Shown: positions 1-12,600 of the stretch, in pieces
Position numbering within the stretch: the first letter of the stretch is position 1
Layout of the letters: each line of letters begins with the position of its first letter
Origin: Cristatella mucedo
Lineage: Eukaryota > Bryozoa > Phylactolaemata > Cristatellidae
Assembly: GCA_009760855.2 (NCBI GenBank)
Contig: WPIO01000033.1
Coordinates: forward strand, 1,466,501 to 1,530,500
Length of the DNA: 64,000 nt
Direction of reading: 5' to 3'
Program-made: the position numbers and the translations under genes
Notes under the pieces: model-generated
Database searches by the model: none
The model's input: the letters and a program-made list of their open reading frames with translations, nothing else
Told to the model about the DNA's origin: nothing

Positions 1-1640
1 TGAAGTCCTGTAGGACCACGGCGAAGAGCTACCCTCGCGTGCGGAGTACTGCTCGCGCGCGGAGTGGTTTGCGTAGGGCGAGTGAACACGCCAGAGATGG
101 CGCTACGCTGAAACGCCTATGATTGGCTGACCTATATGTTATGAGAATAAACAACCTGCCCGGCAAAGCCCGGCTGCGTTTTTGCGGTGTTGCTTTGTTG
201 TCGAGCTTCTCATTGCTGTGCACTCGCTATGCCAAGAAGCGGATGGCCAGCGCCTCAGTTCACAGCTCGACTGAATGGTCGCGCTGGTGGCCGGCGGGCC
301 AGGTGCTACCAGGCGGTTCCACACCGACCGACGTTGCGCCATGCCGCACTACGACGCTCACTGGTTGGCTGTCGCCAGCTTTCCGCGACGGAAAGCTGGC
401 AAGCCCTCCCCCCCCCATTGGACTTGCTTCCTTGAGCGCTGTGGGGCTGGGTGCAACGCCGTGTCTTTGAATTTAGTCAAGGCTCGAAGCTAAGTGAATG
501 CGTGACTTCAGGGACGATCCGAGTCCGGCAGACGCGGCAGATGCACTTGGAACACGATTGAATGCTAGTAAGGTTCGCTAGCCAGCACGGCAGCAAATTA
601 GCATCTCTCGAAGTCATGTGTGACTCCGAAGAAAGATCCGTGAACCATTCGGTCAAGGAACTGTTCGCAGTAGCTTGGCAATTTCCAGGTAGGCTCAGAT
701 CGTCCGACTCAGCTCCCGGTCCTCTGGCACTGACCTTGCGTAGGCTGGTACTAGCAACTCGTAGATCCTTGCTCTTCCCGCATGGACGCGCTGGAATTAT
801 TTTCAGGCATGTCAAAGTCTGCAAGGAAAACTTTCAATAAGAAGCTCTGCCATTGCTGCCTCACTCACGAGCAGTCACGGGTTCAAAGCAGCCGCGGGTC
901 ACGAATGATCCGTCAGTCATCTCCTGGTGGCAGGAGTCTACGGTCACCACGCTTCAGCGACCGCCGGCAGCGATAGCTAAGCCATTGCACCGACGTTGTG
1001 CAGCCTTTCGCTAACTTGCTGGCATCGCGAGTGCCACCTGGCCATGCTCAGGCCACCATCCACTGACAGTGCGTCGTGGCAACGCTGAGCTACACAAAGT
1101 GTGCTCATATCGATCGGCTTCATACTCCAGCCGATAGCTTCATATTCTGCTGCTCGAAAACTCGGACCTTTCAACGCTTCCCACCCAATGAGCAGAAAGG
1201 TACCGTCTCAACGGTGCCAGCGAGGCGCCAGTAAACGGCAACTTAAAAGGGCTGCACATCTTGATCGGAGAGAAACGCTCTTCATGGTGGAAGAGACGCT
1301 GTTGATCTCAATCCCATGAATTTCGGCAAGCAGCGAAAGGGGTCTATCGACTTTCAGCGGACCGGCTTGCAGTCTCGTTCTCCTTTTTTCTTCGTTGTCC
1401 GACGGCTCCTCCTTCGTCGTTTCCCTCGCATTTGCCGAAAGCCTCGGTCTAGCTGCGAGCTTGTTAGTCCTCAAGCTGAGCTCTAACTAGGTTGAGTGCT
1501 TCTCTGACTACCTCGATGTGCTGGACGCCTCACTCTGCTGAACTTCACCAGCGGTATCGATTTTGCTATTAACTTTATCGTTGATTTAATGCTGACTTCA
1601 TCGTGGCTGATTCGTGGTCAATCTAACGAGGCTACGTTCG
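1..1640. other. unassigned GC-richer flank
   Basis: No exon, repeat family or RNA gene recognised. More GC-rich than the rest of the window. Short frames are open on both strands but none shows a known motif or splice pattern. Confidence 0.4.
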
Positions 1641-1649
1641 ATCGATGCT

Positions 1650-2060
1650 AGATATAGCAACGGGTCGCAACTTGTACCTTTTACACAATCCTCTCGATTG
1701 CCAGTGAGCTACTATCTCGATCACTGGCGGTAAGCATTCTCTCAGTTGCTATCAGTTACAGTCCTCTCTGATCGCCACTCCAACGGTCCTCTTCGATCGC
1801 CTGCAGTAGTCATCCTATCCGACTGCCAGCAGAAAGTCATCCCCTTCGATATACAACGGAAGTCATCCCCCTCCGATCGACAGCAGGCAGGCATCTCCTC
1901 CGATCGACAGCAGGCAGGCATCCTCTCGCATAGCCAGCAGGTAGGCATCCTACATATCTTCAGCAGACGGTAAGCGTTACTTCCGATCGCAAAAGGCAAG
2001 CATCTCTGAGATCGTCGGAAGGTAAGCGTCCTCTGAGATCACTAGCAGTCAGTGTCCACT
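1650..2060. repeat. degenerate ~28-bp tandem satellite
   Basis: Repeating units around CCGATCGACAGCAGGCAGGC spaced about 27-30 bp, clearest at 1840-1960 and decaying on both sides (variants with GGTAAGCGTCCTCTGAGATC to 2060). Units differ by substitutions and small indels, so the array is old. Confidence 0.75.
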
Positions 2061-2596
2061 CAATGTGAAACAGTTCTTGGAACAATCCAAGTTCGACTTT
2101 GCATCAAACCAGTCTTAGAGGCAGCATCCCAGGATATTCGTCTCGTACCATGGTAGTTGAACAATGCTGCGACATAATTATAGCAAAAAAGTTCTCTCGT
2201 TTGAGGATACGCACTGCAGTCCAGTACCTACGGTCTTAGAGCTCCTTGAGATAGTGTAGCGTCCAGTAAAATCCGGAATGAAAGATAATGCCAAAAAGTG
2301 CAGATCTGGATATTAAAACCGCGATGGAGCGACCACTGGAGGGATATTAAGATAAAAACTAAACTACATAGAAATAAATGCCCGCGATAAACGAAGCTCA
2401 TGACAGAATTTGCAACGATAATGAGTAAAGATCATTTCTCGTTACCGTTACCAGTCATTTCACTCAGTATACTCGTAAACAGGACCACCAGAGGAGATTG
2501 AACTAGAACATGAGGTAAATGTCATGACCACCATGACCACAGGCGATATTTGAAACATTTTTTGCACTAACTACAATGCTACAGGGTCACATTAAA

Positions 2597-2695
2597 AATA
2601 TTAATAATACATTTGTATAGTGCCCTCGGGGAACTTAATCTCTTTCTAGGCACTTTTACATATGTTATAAAGGAAGCATGATCACATTTAAAGCC
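2597..2695 (-). mobile_element. CR1/L2-type LINE 3'-end fragment
   Basis: Minus-strand copy of the common LINE tail: (TAA)n, then TTTGTATAGTGCCCTCGGGG and TCTCTTTCTAGGCACTTT. It is a tail only, with no coding sequence left. Confidence 0.7.
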
Positions 2696-2763
2696 ATTTT
2701 TTTAAGGATTACTGTGGCTTTACATGTGGACCAGCAATCTGGCAAAGAGAAAGAAAGTACAGG

Positions 2764-2900
2764 TTAGCTGATTTAACAACCTCATTTTTAAAGCGGTAAG
2801 AGAGCCTTAATGGCTATCAAACACCGGCAATAAAGGAGCTCGTGACCAAGACCCGGGTCGTAAAGGTAAGACCGCCTTACCCCTAGGCAAAGACCCGGAG
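2764..2900 (-). mobile_element. tRNA-derived SINE (family B)
   Basis: Minus-strand relic with GCTGATTTAACAACCTCATT (3' end) and a degraded head with GACCCGGGTCGT. Same family as the better copies at 22876 and 40612. Confidence 0.6.
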
Positions 2901-3150
2901 GTAGTGTTAGATAGAGGCAGACATGCAGATACAAGACCTTGCCCAGCAGACCGACAATGACAGGAACAGAAGGAGAGGCCATGCGTAGATGAGACATAGA
3001 GACACTGGGAGAGAAATTGAGAGTTGGATTAGACACAGACGAAAAGACACGAGGAAAAGGGAGGTAGACATACAGAAAGAAGAAAGACCGATAACCAGAG
3101 GGCGGGAGAGAATAAAATTAACGATCGAGTGATAAAGAGGTAGACACGGG
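2900..3150. repeat. purine-rich degenerate simple sequence
   Basis: A run of AGA/GACA/GAGA words on the + strand with no fixed unit. Probably a decayed GA/GACA microsatellite. Confidence 0.5.
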
Positions 3151-3159
3151 CCCAATCGA

Positions 3160-5630
3160 AGTTGTCCAGCATTTGGTAGAACCTATAGGAAGGGGAAGTT
3201 TCACCGTCGAATCAGATCTGAAATTAATGACGTTTGTGAGACAGAAAAATCAGCCATAGCAAAACAAAGAAAATTCAGAAAACTGAGCATGAGCATTAAC
3301 ACTAGACAAAATTCATTTATTCATCCTCCAAAGGATTCACTTCAGCACCGGTACATCAAAGCAATGAAAGCATACGTGCGGTAACTACCGAAAACAGCAA
3401 GTATGGCATACGTCTGCCGTACACCCGCAGTAGTGTGCACTAATCAGGCTTCAATTAGGTTCAGAGTATGCTGTTAGCCAGCACAGCGGCCGCCTATTAT
3501 GTAATTATCCTGCCAAGCTCCAATTTTTCCGCGGCTTTGCCAGTAGGAAGTCAACATGTAGTAACCGCTAGTTTCTAGGTATGGAATTTATTTTTCTGCA
3601 GGTCATGTCGCATTTTAACCACGAATTTGTGCTACTCATCCTTGGTTCATGCTTTGCGATCATGTTTACTCGAGAGGTGCTACAGTTCCAACTATGCCTC
3701 CTTGCTAGTTTTCACGGCAAAAAACATTCCGAAAATGTTGGCCCTACAAAATTTGTCTCAAAATAGTGCCAAACGAATACTTCTGCTTTCATATTGAAGG
3801 TCATCTCCAGAGAGAGCACCTTCTTTAGGAGCGAGGCTCACAGAAGAGGTGGGCAGAACCACGAATATCTAAGCGTGCCATCTTCGACGGTGACTAACAA
3901 GTGCCAAGCAGCAGATGTGTCGTAGTAGACCAAGGACGGCAGTGGGATCAAAACGCAGGATCTGGTTTTGAGAATTCAACGCACACCACTTTTTCAGTGG
4001 TAACAGTGACATTCTACAGTACTGGAAGCGAGTAAAGCAAAGCTATCTGCCACAGCTCCTTTTAAGAAGACGACAAAGGCAGCTGCAGCGCTGCTTGGTG
4101 ATCGGAAGATCTCCATCAGACTAGCTGGGTGTCTCGCGAAATAGTCCGATTGGCTCGAGATGCATAGCAAAGCTTTCTTAAGATTACCAGGGTCCTAAGT
4201 AGTAGTTTAAAAGATTTATTCGTACAGCACCCCAAGAGAACTTTGTAAGCAAGCAGGCTTTTTTCTTAAAAAATCGCCCGATCTGCTCCACAATTACGAG
4301 CACAGCCAAAGGAAAAAGTGGACCTAGGCACTACTTTCGCCGCCCACAGGATGCTGCAATCTTGGACAGACTGGAAGCTTATCAAACCACTGCAGTCCAC
4401 TAGGACGCTAAAGTGAGGACTACTTACAAGGTTACCTGATCCCCCCCCCCCACTGACGGCATGCAGTAGCCAGCCGATGACTACTCAATCCCGATCACTA
4501 CACCAGACGGAACTTTCATCAGGAATGAGCAGACAGCGTTAGTCGCTGCTCCTTGCGGTTCCACACATACTAGAAGGCTTGTATAATGTGGCGGAAATAT
4601 ATACACAATTAGGCATCGAGCGATTACTTATGAATGACCGGGATGCCTCGAAAAACGGTCGTACTCTTACATCCTGCTCAATCGAACCATTTAATGACGT
4701 CGGAACCTAGAGCTTCAGCATCTTTTGAATATAATGCGAGTCCTAATAGTAAATCGTGAGCATAACTTACCGAATGGAACCGATAGGCGCTAACTCCAAC
4801 CAGAGCTGCCACTGTCTGCTACTCACCGCACACTGTTGACAGAGAAGTCTGCTTCCCGCATAGATCACGCTGTACTGCTACTGATTAGTTAGGGCTAGGC
4901 GGACTTAACACTAAGAATAGTATCCAAAGAAGCGAAACAGTACACGTAGGCTAAGCGAACATTTTAATTTGCGTTATTCTAAAGTAGGAAAATAGCGAAT
5001 AGCTATACTTAAATGACAGAGAATCGAGAGGCTACTTTCATCCAGCTGTGTGTGTGGAGAATTTATCGACTAAAACGAAAAGCTATTCCCCTAAAGCGTC
5101 TATTAAGACATTAAAAGCTACTCCGTTACAGTGTCTACCAAACGACAATAAGAGGCCTCATAAGCTTTTTTCGGCATGCCTGCCGGGGATCAATACCATT
5201 TTATCGAGTATCAAGACCCCACCTCATTCCGCATGCGAACAAAGCAAGAGAACTGTCAGATGAAGTGAGGTGAGCTATTGGTGCTCGCTAAATGGAATTT
5301 GTTGCACAATATTAGGTAATGCGTGAAGTATAATCTTTTTGATTTATATATTTATGGTATGTTACAGGCTGGTAGAGGGAAAAAGAGCCAGGAAGTTTGC
5401 TATCCCAAGAATTTAGGGTAACAACTTACGACTCCAGCAGCTGCTACTTTTGCATGGCGTACCTTTTCAAACGTCAAATTGCAAGAGCTCGCCTCTCATT
5501 ATGTATCCACACATTCCTTCATCCGGCGGCTCAGCACCGCACTGCCCTGAGTTCCCTGTTTTCACCCATCCAGAGGGATCAGATATCTTGAGGAGAAAGC
5601 AGCAAGTCAAGACAGCGAAGAAGATTTAAA
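3160..5630. other. no recognised feature
   Basis: AT-rich unique-looking sequence with a C10 homopolymer at 4441. No exon, TE protein or RNA gene recognised. Confidence 0.4.
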
Positions 5631-6232
5631 GTAGATCGAATCCAATTTCACATATTGGCTATGGAGAGAAAGATGTCAAGTTTCCTAACCAGAAAGACCT
5701 CAGCGATAGGATGAGACATCTTAGTCTTACCAAGTCCTATGTACAGCTTTTGAGATCAAGTAGTAGAACGTGCTGGATGAAAGTGTTAAAAGTAACAGAT
5801 CAGAAAATGTGTCACCAAATTTTTCCAGCTTGTTCAGTCGCCAAGATAGGCTGAGCTTCTGCAACAATATGGCCAGTCTCGTAGATGCTACATGAATCAC
5901 CTGGTAACCAGAGTGAATGGCGCCTATTCATAGACCAGTTCATTAAAGAGCCTCAAAGCCGGGTTGCTTGATAACTGGAACGAGTACACGTCTCCCTATG
6001 TCACTCACGTCACTCCCTATGGCTCACTATATGACCTCAAAGAGGACTAAACCAGTATCAAGACGTTGATGAGTGCCCTGAAATCAGGCGACTTGGGCTG
6101 TGAGGTCACTGGAGACTTCAAAATGGTGTTGATTATGACGGGTGTCTAAGGTGGTTTCATGAAGTGCCCTTGATTTCCTTGTCTATGGATCAGGTGGAAT
6201 ACAAAGTCGCACTATCGCAACAGTGACTAGCT

Positions 6233-8354
6233 CAGGGGCGGACAAACTTTTTGACTCGTGGGCCAAGATGGTTTCTAAAATTTGACAAGAGGGGCCGGGC
6301 CAGAATAAGAGAATGGTGTTTGTGTGAACTAACATAAATTAAATGTAAAAACCATTACATACAAAGATTTGGCCTTAACAGGCAGCAAAACACCATAGCG
6401 CTTAGTTTATTGTAAACATTGTTTTACAAATTTATTAATTCAATAACGTAGTAATTAACTCCCATTCAGTTTCAGCGGGAGCAGTGTTGTTGATCTCCTT
6501 TTTTTTTTACAAATGCACCAATGTCTGGTGTTATATTTATTGTGGCAATTCTCAAGATAGATCCGAGGTGTTGGTCAGTTAACTTGATCTGTAACGGGCT
6601 TTGTTGATGTTCATGACGCTGAATGTCTGTTCACACACATAAGTTGTGCCAAACAATGTCAGCATCTTCTGTGCCATCCTCCGGAGGTTTGGAAACGTGG
6701 CTTCGTTCAGTGAAGCATAAAAGTCGTTCAGTTTAAGAGAGTTGAACTTCTCCTTCAATACAGAGTCAGACTGAAGATCTATCAGTTCCAACTGCAGCTC
6801 CCGTGGTGCTGTTTTAGGGTCTTGTGACAAGGGGACAGGACAACAGCTGATGACTTTTCAATTTTTTCAAAATCACAGAAATGACGGCAGAATTCTCCGT
6901 GCAGGTCGTCCTGTGATTTGCTGTATTTCTGCGCGTTTTGGGTCGCCTCTTTTTGCACGGCTAGTGTGGGGAAATGAGTGAAAGATTTGTTTGAAATTTG
7001 TCTGGAGAAAAGAGTCAGCTTGGATTTGAAGGCCATAACATTTGTGAACATGTCGTGCACAAATTGATCTTTCCCCTGTAGCTTGGTGCTCAGCACATTC
7101 ATGTATGCCCACAGCAAACTATTAGTCACAAAAGCCAGTTCTTGTCACTTAGCTCGGGAAATTGGTCGGATCTCCCCATTAACTCCAAAAATGCAGTGAT
7201 CTCCCCTTCAGCTCCCAAACTCTTTGAAAGACTTTGCCCAAACTTTGCCAGCAAATTCGAGAGTGGTAAAGTAAGTCCTGGTGATCTGAATCGGTTTCTT
7301 CCCGGAACGAAATAAACTGACGATGCTGAAGTCCCCTTACACGCATAAAGTTAACAAGTTTTACGACTGGATTCACGACATGATTTAGCTGCAATATCTA
7401 ACTTACAACTTATAACTAACACAGGACTTCCTGATGAATGATGCAGTGAAGGAAAAAATCCTGATCAGGGTTTTCCTCTTTTATTTTTTCCTAGTCTTTT
7501 TAGCAGCCCCACGATTTTCCCAGTTAAATTTGGCGATCCATCCGGGGTGAAATTGGCAAGTTCACTTCAAAGTAGCCTCATTCTCTCGATGACAGCAGAC
7601 GCCTGGTTATACAAGTCCTCTCCCCTCGTTTTTCCTTTCACGGACTCCATGGTAAAAAATTCCTCTGTGATCTCAAAACTGTCGCTAATCCCTCGGATAC
7701 AAATTAGCTGAGCAGCGTCTTTTAAGCCGTTACTTTCATTCAGTGCTAGTGAATAAAAATTTAAGGACCGCCTTTTTGTTTAATTTGCTGGCTATATCTT
7801 CGTCAATCAATTCCACAAGGCGAGTCACAGTTCTGCGTTATAAACTGATTTTTTCAAATTTGCCTTTGCTCTCCGGACACAAGAGACCTACTGTCTCAAC
7901 CATGCATTCTTTTAAAAATTCGCCTTCGGAGAAAGGCTTACTGGCCTTTGCTAATTTGAATGCCAGCAAAAAACTTGCTATAGTACTTGACTCCTGAATC
8001 ACAGTTTGTGAAAAAGATTCTGCTGAGTCTGTAAGTTAGCCGTCAATCTCTAAGCTGTAGCCGCCCGTTCTTGTCAAGAATGTTGACTGGCTTAGTTGGC
8101 ATGTTTTGTGGCAAAATGACGGCTGATATGTTCTTTAAAAACTACATATAAAATGAAGTAGAGAGTAACCGCAATGCATCACACTCAAGGGTCAATGTCT
8201 TCGGGGTTCGCCATCTGCTCGGGAAAGATGGGAATTACAGCTAGGTAAAATGATTGAGGTGTCTTTATAAAAAAATTTAATTTAATAATATAACGTGGAC
8301 AATTTCGGCGGGCCGGATTGAAAAGCCCAACGGGCCCTAGTTTGTCCATGTCTG
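6233..8354 (-). mobile_element. hAT (Charlie-like) transposon with TIRs and TSD
   Basis: The left TIR CAGGGGCGGACAAACT is mirrored at the right end by AGTTTGTCCATGTCTG. Flanking 8-bp target duplications are GACTAGCT (6225-6232) and CACTAGCC (8355-8362), 6 of 8 matching. The minus strand carries a decayed transposase of the GTF2IRD2-related hAT group, with stops and shifts. Seen are SFEITEEFFTMESVKGKTRG, VNFMRVRGLQHRQF, and the C-terminal dimerisation block FPNLRRMAQKMLTLFGTTYV then CEQTFSVMN. Confidence 0.88.
6579..7394 (-). pseudogene. decayed hAT transposase, C-terminal part
   Basis: Collinear open pieces on the minus strand: 7394-7179 (NHVVNPVVKLVNFMRVRGLQ), 7129-6782 (NVLSTKLQGKDQFVHDMF), 6830-6579 (CEQTFSVMNINKARYRSS). 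They are interrupted by frameshifts. The C-terminal segment is the hAT dimerisation domain (Dimer_Tnp_hAT). Not functional. Confidence 0.85.
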
Positions 8355-9169
8355 CACTAGCCACAGCGTACCGAGTTCTTAATAGGGAAGGTGCTGATGC
8401 CACCACTGCGAAACTTTAGGTCCCATTAGGCCATTTGTCAAGTCTCGAGACAACGAGTTAGTCACCTGCTTTCGGGTAGCTTCCAGATGTCTCTTCATGA
8501 CTGTCGGAGGCGAAGGTCAAACCTGGCACCTTCATCGAACTACAGATAGAAAAGATTAGGTAGAGTGACGAATTAGTCAAGCCGAGGAGCTGAACAGGAC
8601 CGAGAAAGCGACTTGCAAGTTTTGTTGCACTGGTTCAGGTTCTCACGAAGAACTAAGCCAAAATAAGATGCAGAACATTTCTCCAAGTTATTTCCTTGAT
8701 GCTCATCTTGACAAATTCAAGGATAACACGGGTGCTTACTTATTCAGGGCTTCTTCGGGAAAACGAGCTACAGTATAGCAGCAAATCTAAAATTATTAAC
8801 ATTAAAGAATCCTTTTTAGAGGCCATTTTTTGTGTTATGAGTAAATACGCGTGATTTTCATTCATTTGCGGTTCTTTTCTGACTAAATCGACTCATTTGC
8901 GGTTCTTTCCATGCACCATCTGGCATGTGGATATTCTCAAGTCCCATAGGTCCGAATACTGGCAGAGAAGCTACATTTAAAAATTACATCCAGAAACAGC
9001 CAGCTAGAAGTATTATCAAGGTAGAGAAGATTAAACTGAACCCTCGGATGGCAAATTTCTAAATTCAGTAATGTTAGACAGAAAGTTCGCACAGACTGCA
9101 CGAGATACAGTATACTGGAAACGGGGCGATGTTGCTGCTACCTTAGCAACATAAGCACAGAGCTGAAGT

Positions 9170-9312
9170 ATTAGCTGATTTAACAGCCTCATTTGTACAG
9201 TGGCCGAAGGGCCTCAACGGCTATCACCACAGCTTGTAGTTGGCAAGAAAGGATCACCCACTGCAGGATTCGAACCCACGACCGCGGTATTGATGAGCAA
9301 GCAGCTTATCTC
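9170..9312 (-). mobile_element. tRNA-derived SINE (family B)
   Basis: Minus-strand copy with CTGATTTAACAGCCTCATTT at its 3' end, GGATTCGAACCCACGACC (B-box region, reverse strand) and a tRNA-like head. Inactive. Confidence 0.7.
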
Positions 9313-9319
9313 CTGGACT

Positions 9320-12160
9320 ATTTCGGCCCTTACAAAAGCAGCATAAGAAATTGCTGGAACAGAGAGGAGCAGCAGAAACAAAGCAGCAACGTAAGCTGCT
9401 TTGCTCGTCAAGTCGGTATTCATTCGATCCATGGCTAAAAGCCACTGGCTAGAGCAGTGAAGACGACTGTGCATCGAGTTGAGTAAACAGACGCATTAAA
9501 GTTGTTGTTGTAGCAACTGCTCATGCTCAACTGCTAGCAAGCGCTGTCAAGACAAATTTAACCTTTCTCTATCTTGTAGGAGATGACAGGGCAGAAAAAT
9601 AAGAAGGCCAGCAAGCTGAGCAGGCCAGCAAGTTAAACAGGTAGGCTAGCAAGTTCTATTTGCAGTCGCCATCAGGCCTACCGGAAAAATGGCAGAGCTC
9701 ATGCAGCAAAAGAGGCATGCCAAGCCCGCAGGGAAATGCAGTCCTCGGTGCTTGTAAATGAGGTGCACGCGTCTAGCAGGGAGAATCACGAGTGGAGGAG
9801 CCCCGAGCTGTAGGAGCAGCTGCTACTGCTACTGCTCGGGGAGTCGTCTCCGAGGGAGTTTTCGTACTCGCCTACAACATGCAGTGTCGGCCGAAAGCCG
9901 TCGCCCCGAAGCTCAGCTCGGCGTTTAGGGGCTAGAACGATGTGGCACACCACAACAGTTGCCACCGTAAATCCGGCTTCACTTTATTAACCCACACGGC
10001 CCTCTCCAATCGCACAGCAGATACCCTTCAGCTTTGCGGGTGTCATGCAGAAGTGGCGAGGAAAAGAGCATCCAGCTAAGAGGATGGCGAGCGACTGAGA
10101 CTCGCGAGCCACATGGCTTGTTATGAGAGCAAGCGAGAGGTTCCTCAACGCAAGGATCACGTGTAGGAGTCACTCCCAACCGCGACAGCTGACCAACAAA
10201 CACGAGTGATCGAACAAAATTTCGGTTACCAAAAGAACAAGGATGACAAGACTAAAAACTGCCAACACTACCACCTAACTGGACATGACCGGTCTGGTGT
10301 CGGTCTCTAAACAGATTAGGTAACAGTAACACGAGCATGTAGGAAGCTTGCTGGGTAGAAGCAGGCAATTTTCACTGGCATACACATCTATCTGCTCCGC
10401 ATGAGGGCATGCAAGCACGTGCATACACACACCAGATCTCGCATGAATCCAGCAACTCATGATGCTCACGGCATAGCTGCGGCCGACGAGCTGTGCTTAA
10501 GAGAGCCAGTCGGATGCTGGCCGATGATTTTCAGAATCACAGCAGAGGATTCGAGGGCCTAGGCCGCAGCATGACGCACTGCTGCAAGCCTGCGCCGATC
10601 ATCCGATTCGGAGAAAAAGGCTGTACCACATGCAGTCAGGCGGGCCGGCGCACCAGTACGAGAGCACTGTACAAGGTCGCTCGCACAGAGCCTAGTCACT
10701 GCATCCTGATGCAGATGCCACGCTGTGGAGCCGGTACACGTCTTAGATGCGGCTGCGAAGATCTTGCCTGGAAGAAAGGGATGCCTTGTGTTACTCAACA
10801 AAGCGTTAGAGTGGGTGTGGCAGCAGACGAGTCAGCAGGGAACAGCAGCAATGACAAAGGACCATGGAGCAGTCACAGTGGCCGACAGCGCAGGGTTGCG
10901 ACGAAGGAAGACTGTATGCCATAAAGTACTGCTTTGCTTAGCTCACTTGAGTGCTTCGTTTCCAGTCTCAGAAGCGTGCTTCATCAGCTTCAGGGAGAGT
11001 GTCTCCAAAGGCAGAGCTAGATCCTTAGCTAACGCAGCACACTCCTCCAAAAGATAATAAAATAAGTTATCAAAATGTGGCCTACTGTCACCCGTGGTCG
11101 CTAGAACGGCAAGGGTTCTGCACTGACCAAGAGGTCATGGCAGTTCTCAGCTACGAATATAGCTGCAGAGTAATATTGTTTACTACAGTATAATTGAAGA
11201 AAATAACGACCAGCAGAAGATGCACATTGCCAGGACATTTCCCTCTACGAAGGTTCTCTCAAGAGCCACGCTGCAAGCGATGGCCTTCTTCTCACGGGCT
11301 GCAAAAAGCCGGGGCTGACAGCCATACACTGAGCAGCTTGTGCTTTCAATAAGGCTAAGAAGAGCATCTGTACTTGCGAGTAATAAAAGCGCAGCATGCC
11401 ATGTGCAATGATGAAGTAGGACTCCAACCTAGAAGATATCGAGCAGATAAGCCATATGTGCAGGAAAGGAATGCCAGGCTACTCCAGCCCATGCAAATGT
11501 TTGCAAACTCAATCAATGGTGACCTCCAACGTGCAGCCTATCGGAATGAACAAGGCAACCACTACGATGCTACACTCTGGGAAAGAAGCATTATAGAGCC
11601 TGGCGATAAGGCACTTTAAAATAGACACTCGGCGTCCAGAGAAGGGCAGCTGGCAAATCTGGCTTCTTCGGCACTCTTTCGGCATCCAGCACAAGACTGG
11701 GTACACTAAAGCAGATTATGCGCTAACAATACTGCATGCAAACGACGTCGATACTACCATGACCTGCAATGTGATCAGAACTGATCTTCTTCCGGGTCTG
11801 GTACATACCACGATGGTGGGGGCATAAAACACATCACCATCGCCCCGGTGACTTTATTGCAGCCAAGCTGAGTCAGCAGACCCTGAACACACTCCCATGA
11901 TGTGACAGAAAATTACACGCACTGCGCTTGAGAACGCTTCTCCAGATCCTAGATGCCACGAGGTTCAGTCGACCATGCTGAGGGGATACAACGATCGTTC
12001 ACAGCCCCGACATTGGCACAAGGCGCGCAAACAGGCCCATTTTGTTTACAAGTAGATCGAAACGACAGCAAAGGCTCTTCGTCTTTCGAGAAGGGTGAGC
12101 AGGTGAGAGTTTGTTGAACCCATAATGTAACTACAGCTTGCTTCCTAATTTGAGTGAGAC
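9320..12160. other. unassigned region downstream of PTCD3
   Basis: Includes a moderately GC-rich stretch (9650-11060) with the longest non-repetitive open frame of this side, 143 codons on + at 10493-10924. It has no recognisable domain and overlapping open frames on both strands. No splice-supported exon seen. Confidence 0.35.
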
Positions 12161-12167
12161 AAGATTC

Positions 12168-12173
12168 TTTATT
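12168..12173 (-). terminator. candidate PTCD3 polyadenylation signal
   Basis: AATAAA on the minus strand, about 335 nt past the putative stop codon at 12508. Position and strand suit a PTCD3 3' end, but this hexamer is common in AT-rich DNA. Confidence 0.4.
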
Positions 12174-12507
12174 TTGCACTTACTACATCCGACAACACTC
12201 AGGGCCAACTGCAAAGGCCTACTGCAAACCCGCACGAAGTAATTACACAGTAACAGTCCTCAATTGTTGGGAGTTCGCATGTCATGCAGCCGAATTTCTA
12301 GAAAACAGTCGAAGCCACACATATATACTGCAAATGAAACGCAGCCGAGGCTTAATAACCCCCACCCGGTAAGATATGTAACCAGGCATCCTTGTTAGAT
12401 TCGGAAGTGATTCCATCAGAGAACAGAGCAGTTGATAAGGAACGACCATTGGTAGGGTAGTTAGGCTGTAGTGACGGGGCTGAAAAAAACAGTGTATTTT
12501 CGAGGCA

Positions 12508-12600
12508 TTAAGCAAGAGCTAAATGCTGCAGCAGTTCCTCACAGCATTTTCCAGGTTCATGTGAATTGTCCTCTGTGAGCTTACGTCTGATGACACTGCA
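12508..12600 (-). CDS. PTCD3: probable PTCD3 terminal exon with stop codon
   Basis: An open frame ending VIRRKLTEDN...CCEELLQHLALA then TAA at 12510-12508. It resembles the tail of vertebrate PTCD3 ([22 protein letters not shown]). The 5' border is not settled: candidate acceptors near 12585-12660 give different phases, and the best-looking one (GATTGCATGCAG) does not match phase 0 of the previous exon. The given 5' end is therefore approximate. Confidence 0.5.
   Translation of the reverse strand, partial: CSVIRRKLTEDNSHEPGKCCEELLQHLALA

Larger units (their letters stand above)
5640..8785 (+). pseudogene. relic of a repetitive uncharacterised ORF family, split by a hAT element
   Basis: Plus-strand frames, with shifts and stops, recall a multicopy protein family known from many invertebrates and annotated only as uncharacterised. 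The left part (5640-6232) shows KFPNQKDLSDRMRHLSLTKS-like words and EVTGDFKMVLIMTGV...GGFMKCP. The right part (8355-8785) shows LSEAKVKPGTF, LNRTEKATCKF and FLDAHLDKFKDNTGAYLF in the same order as the family. 6233-8354 is an inserted hAT transposon. The family assignment is from memory; whether it is itself a transposon is not settled here. Confidence 0.6.
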
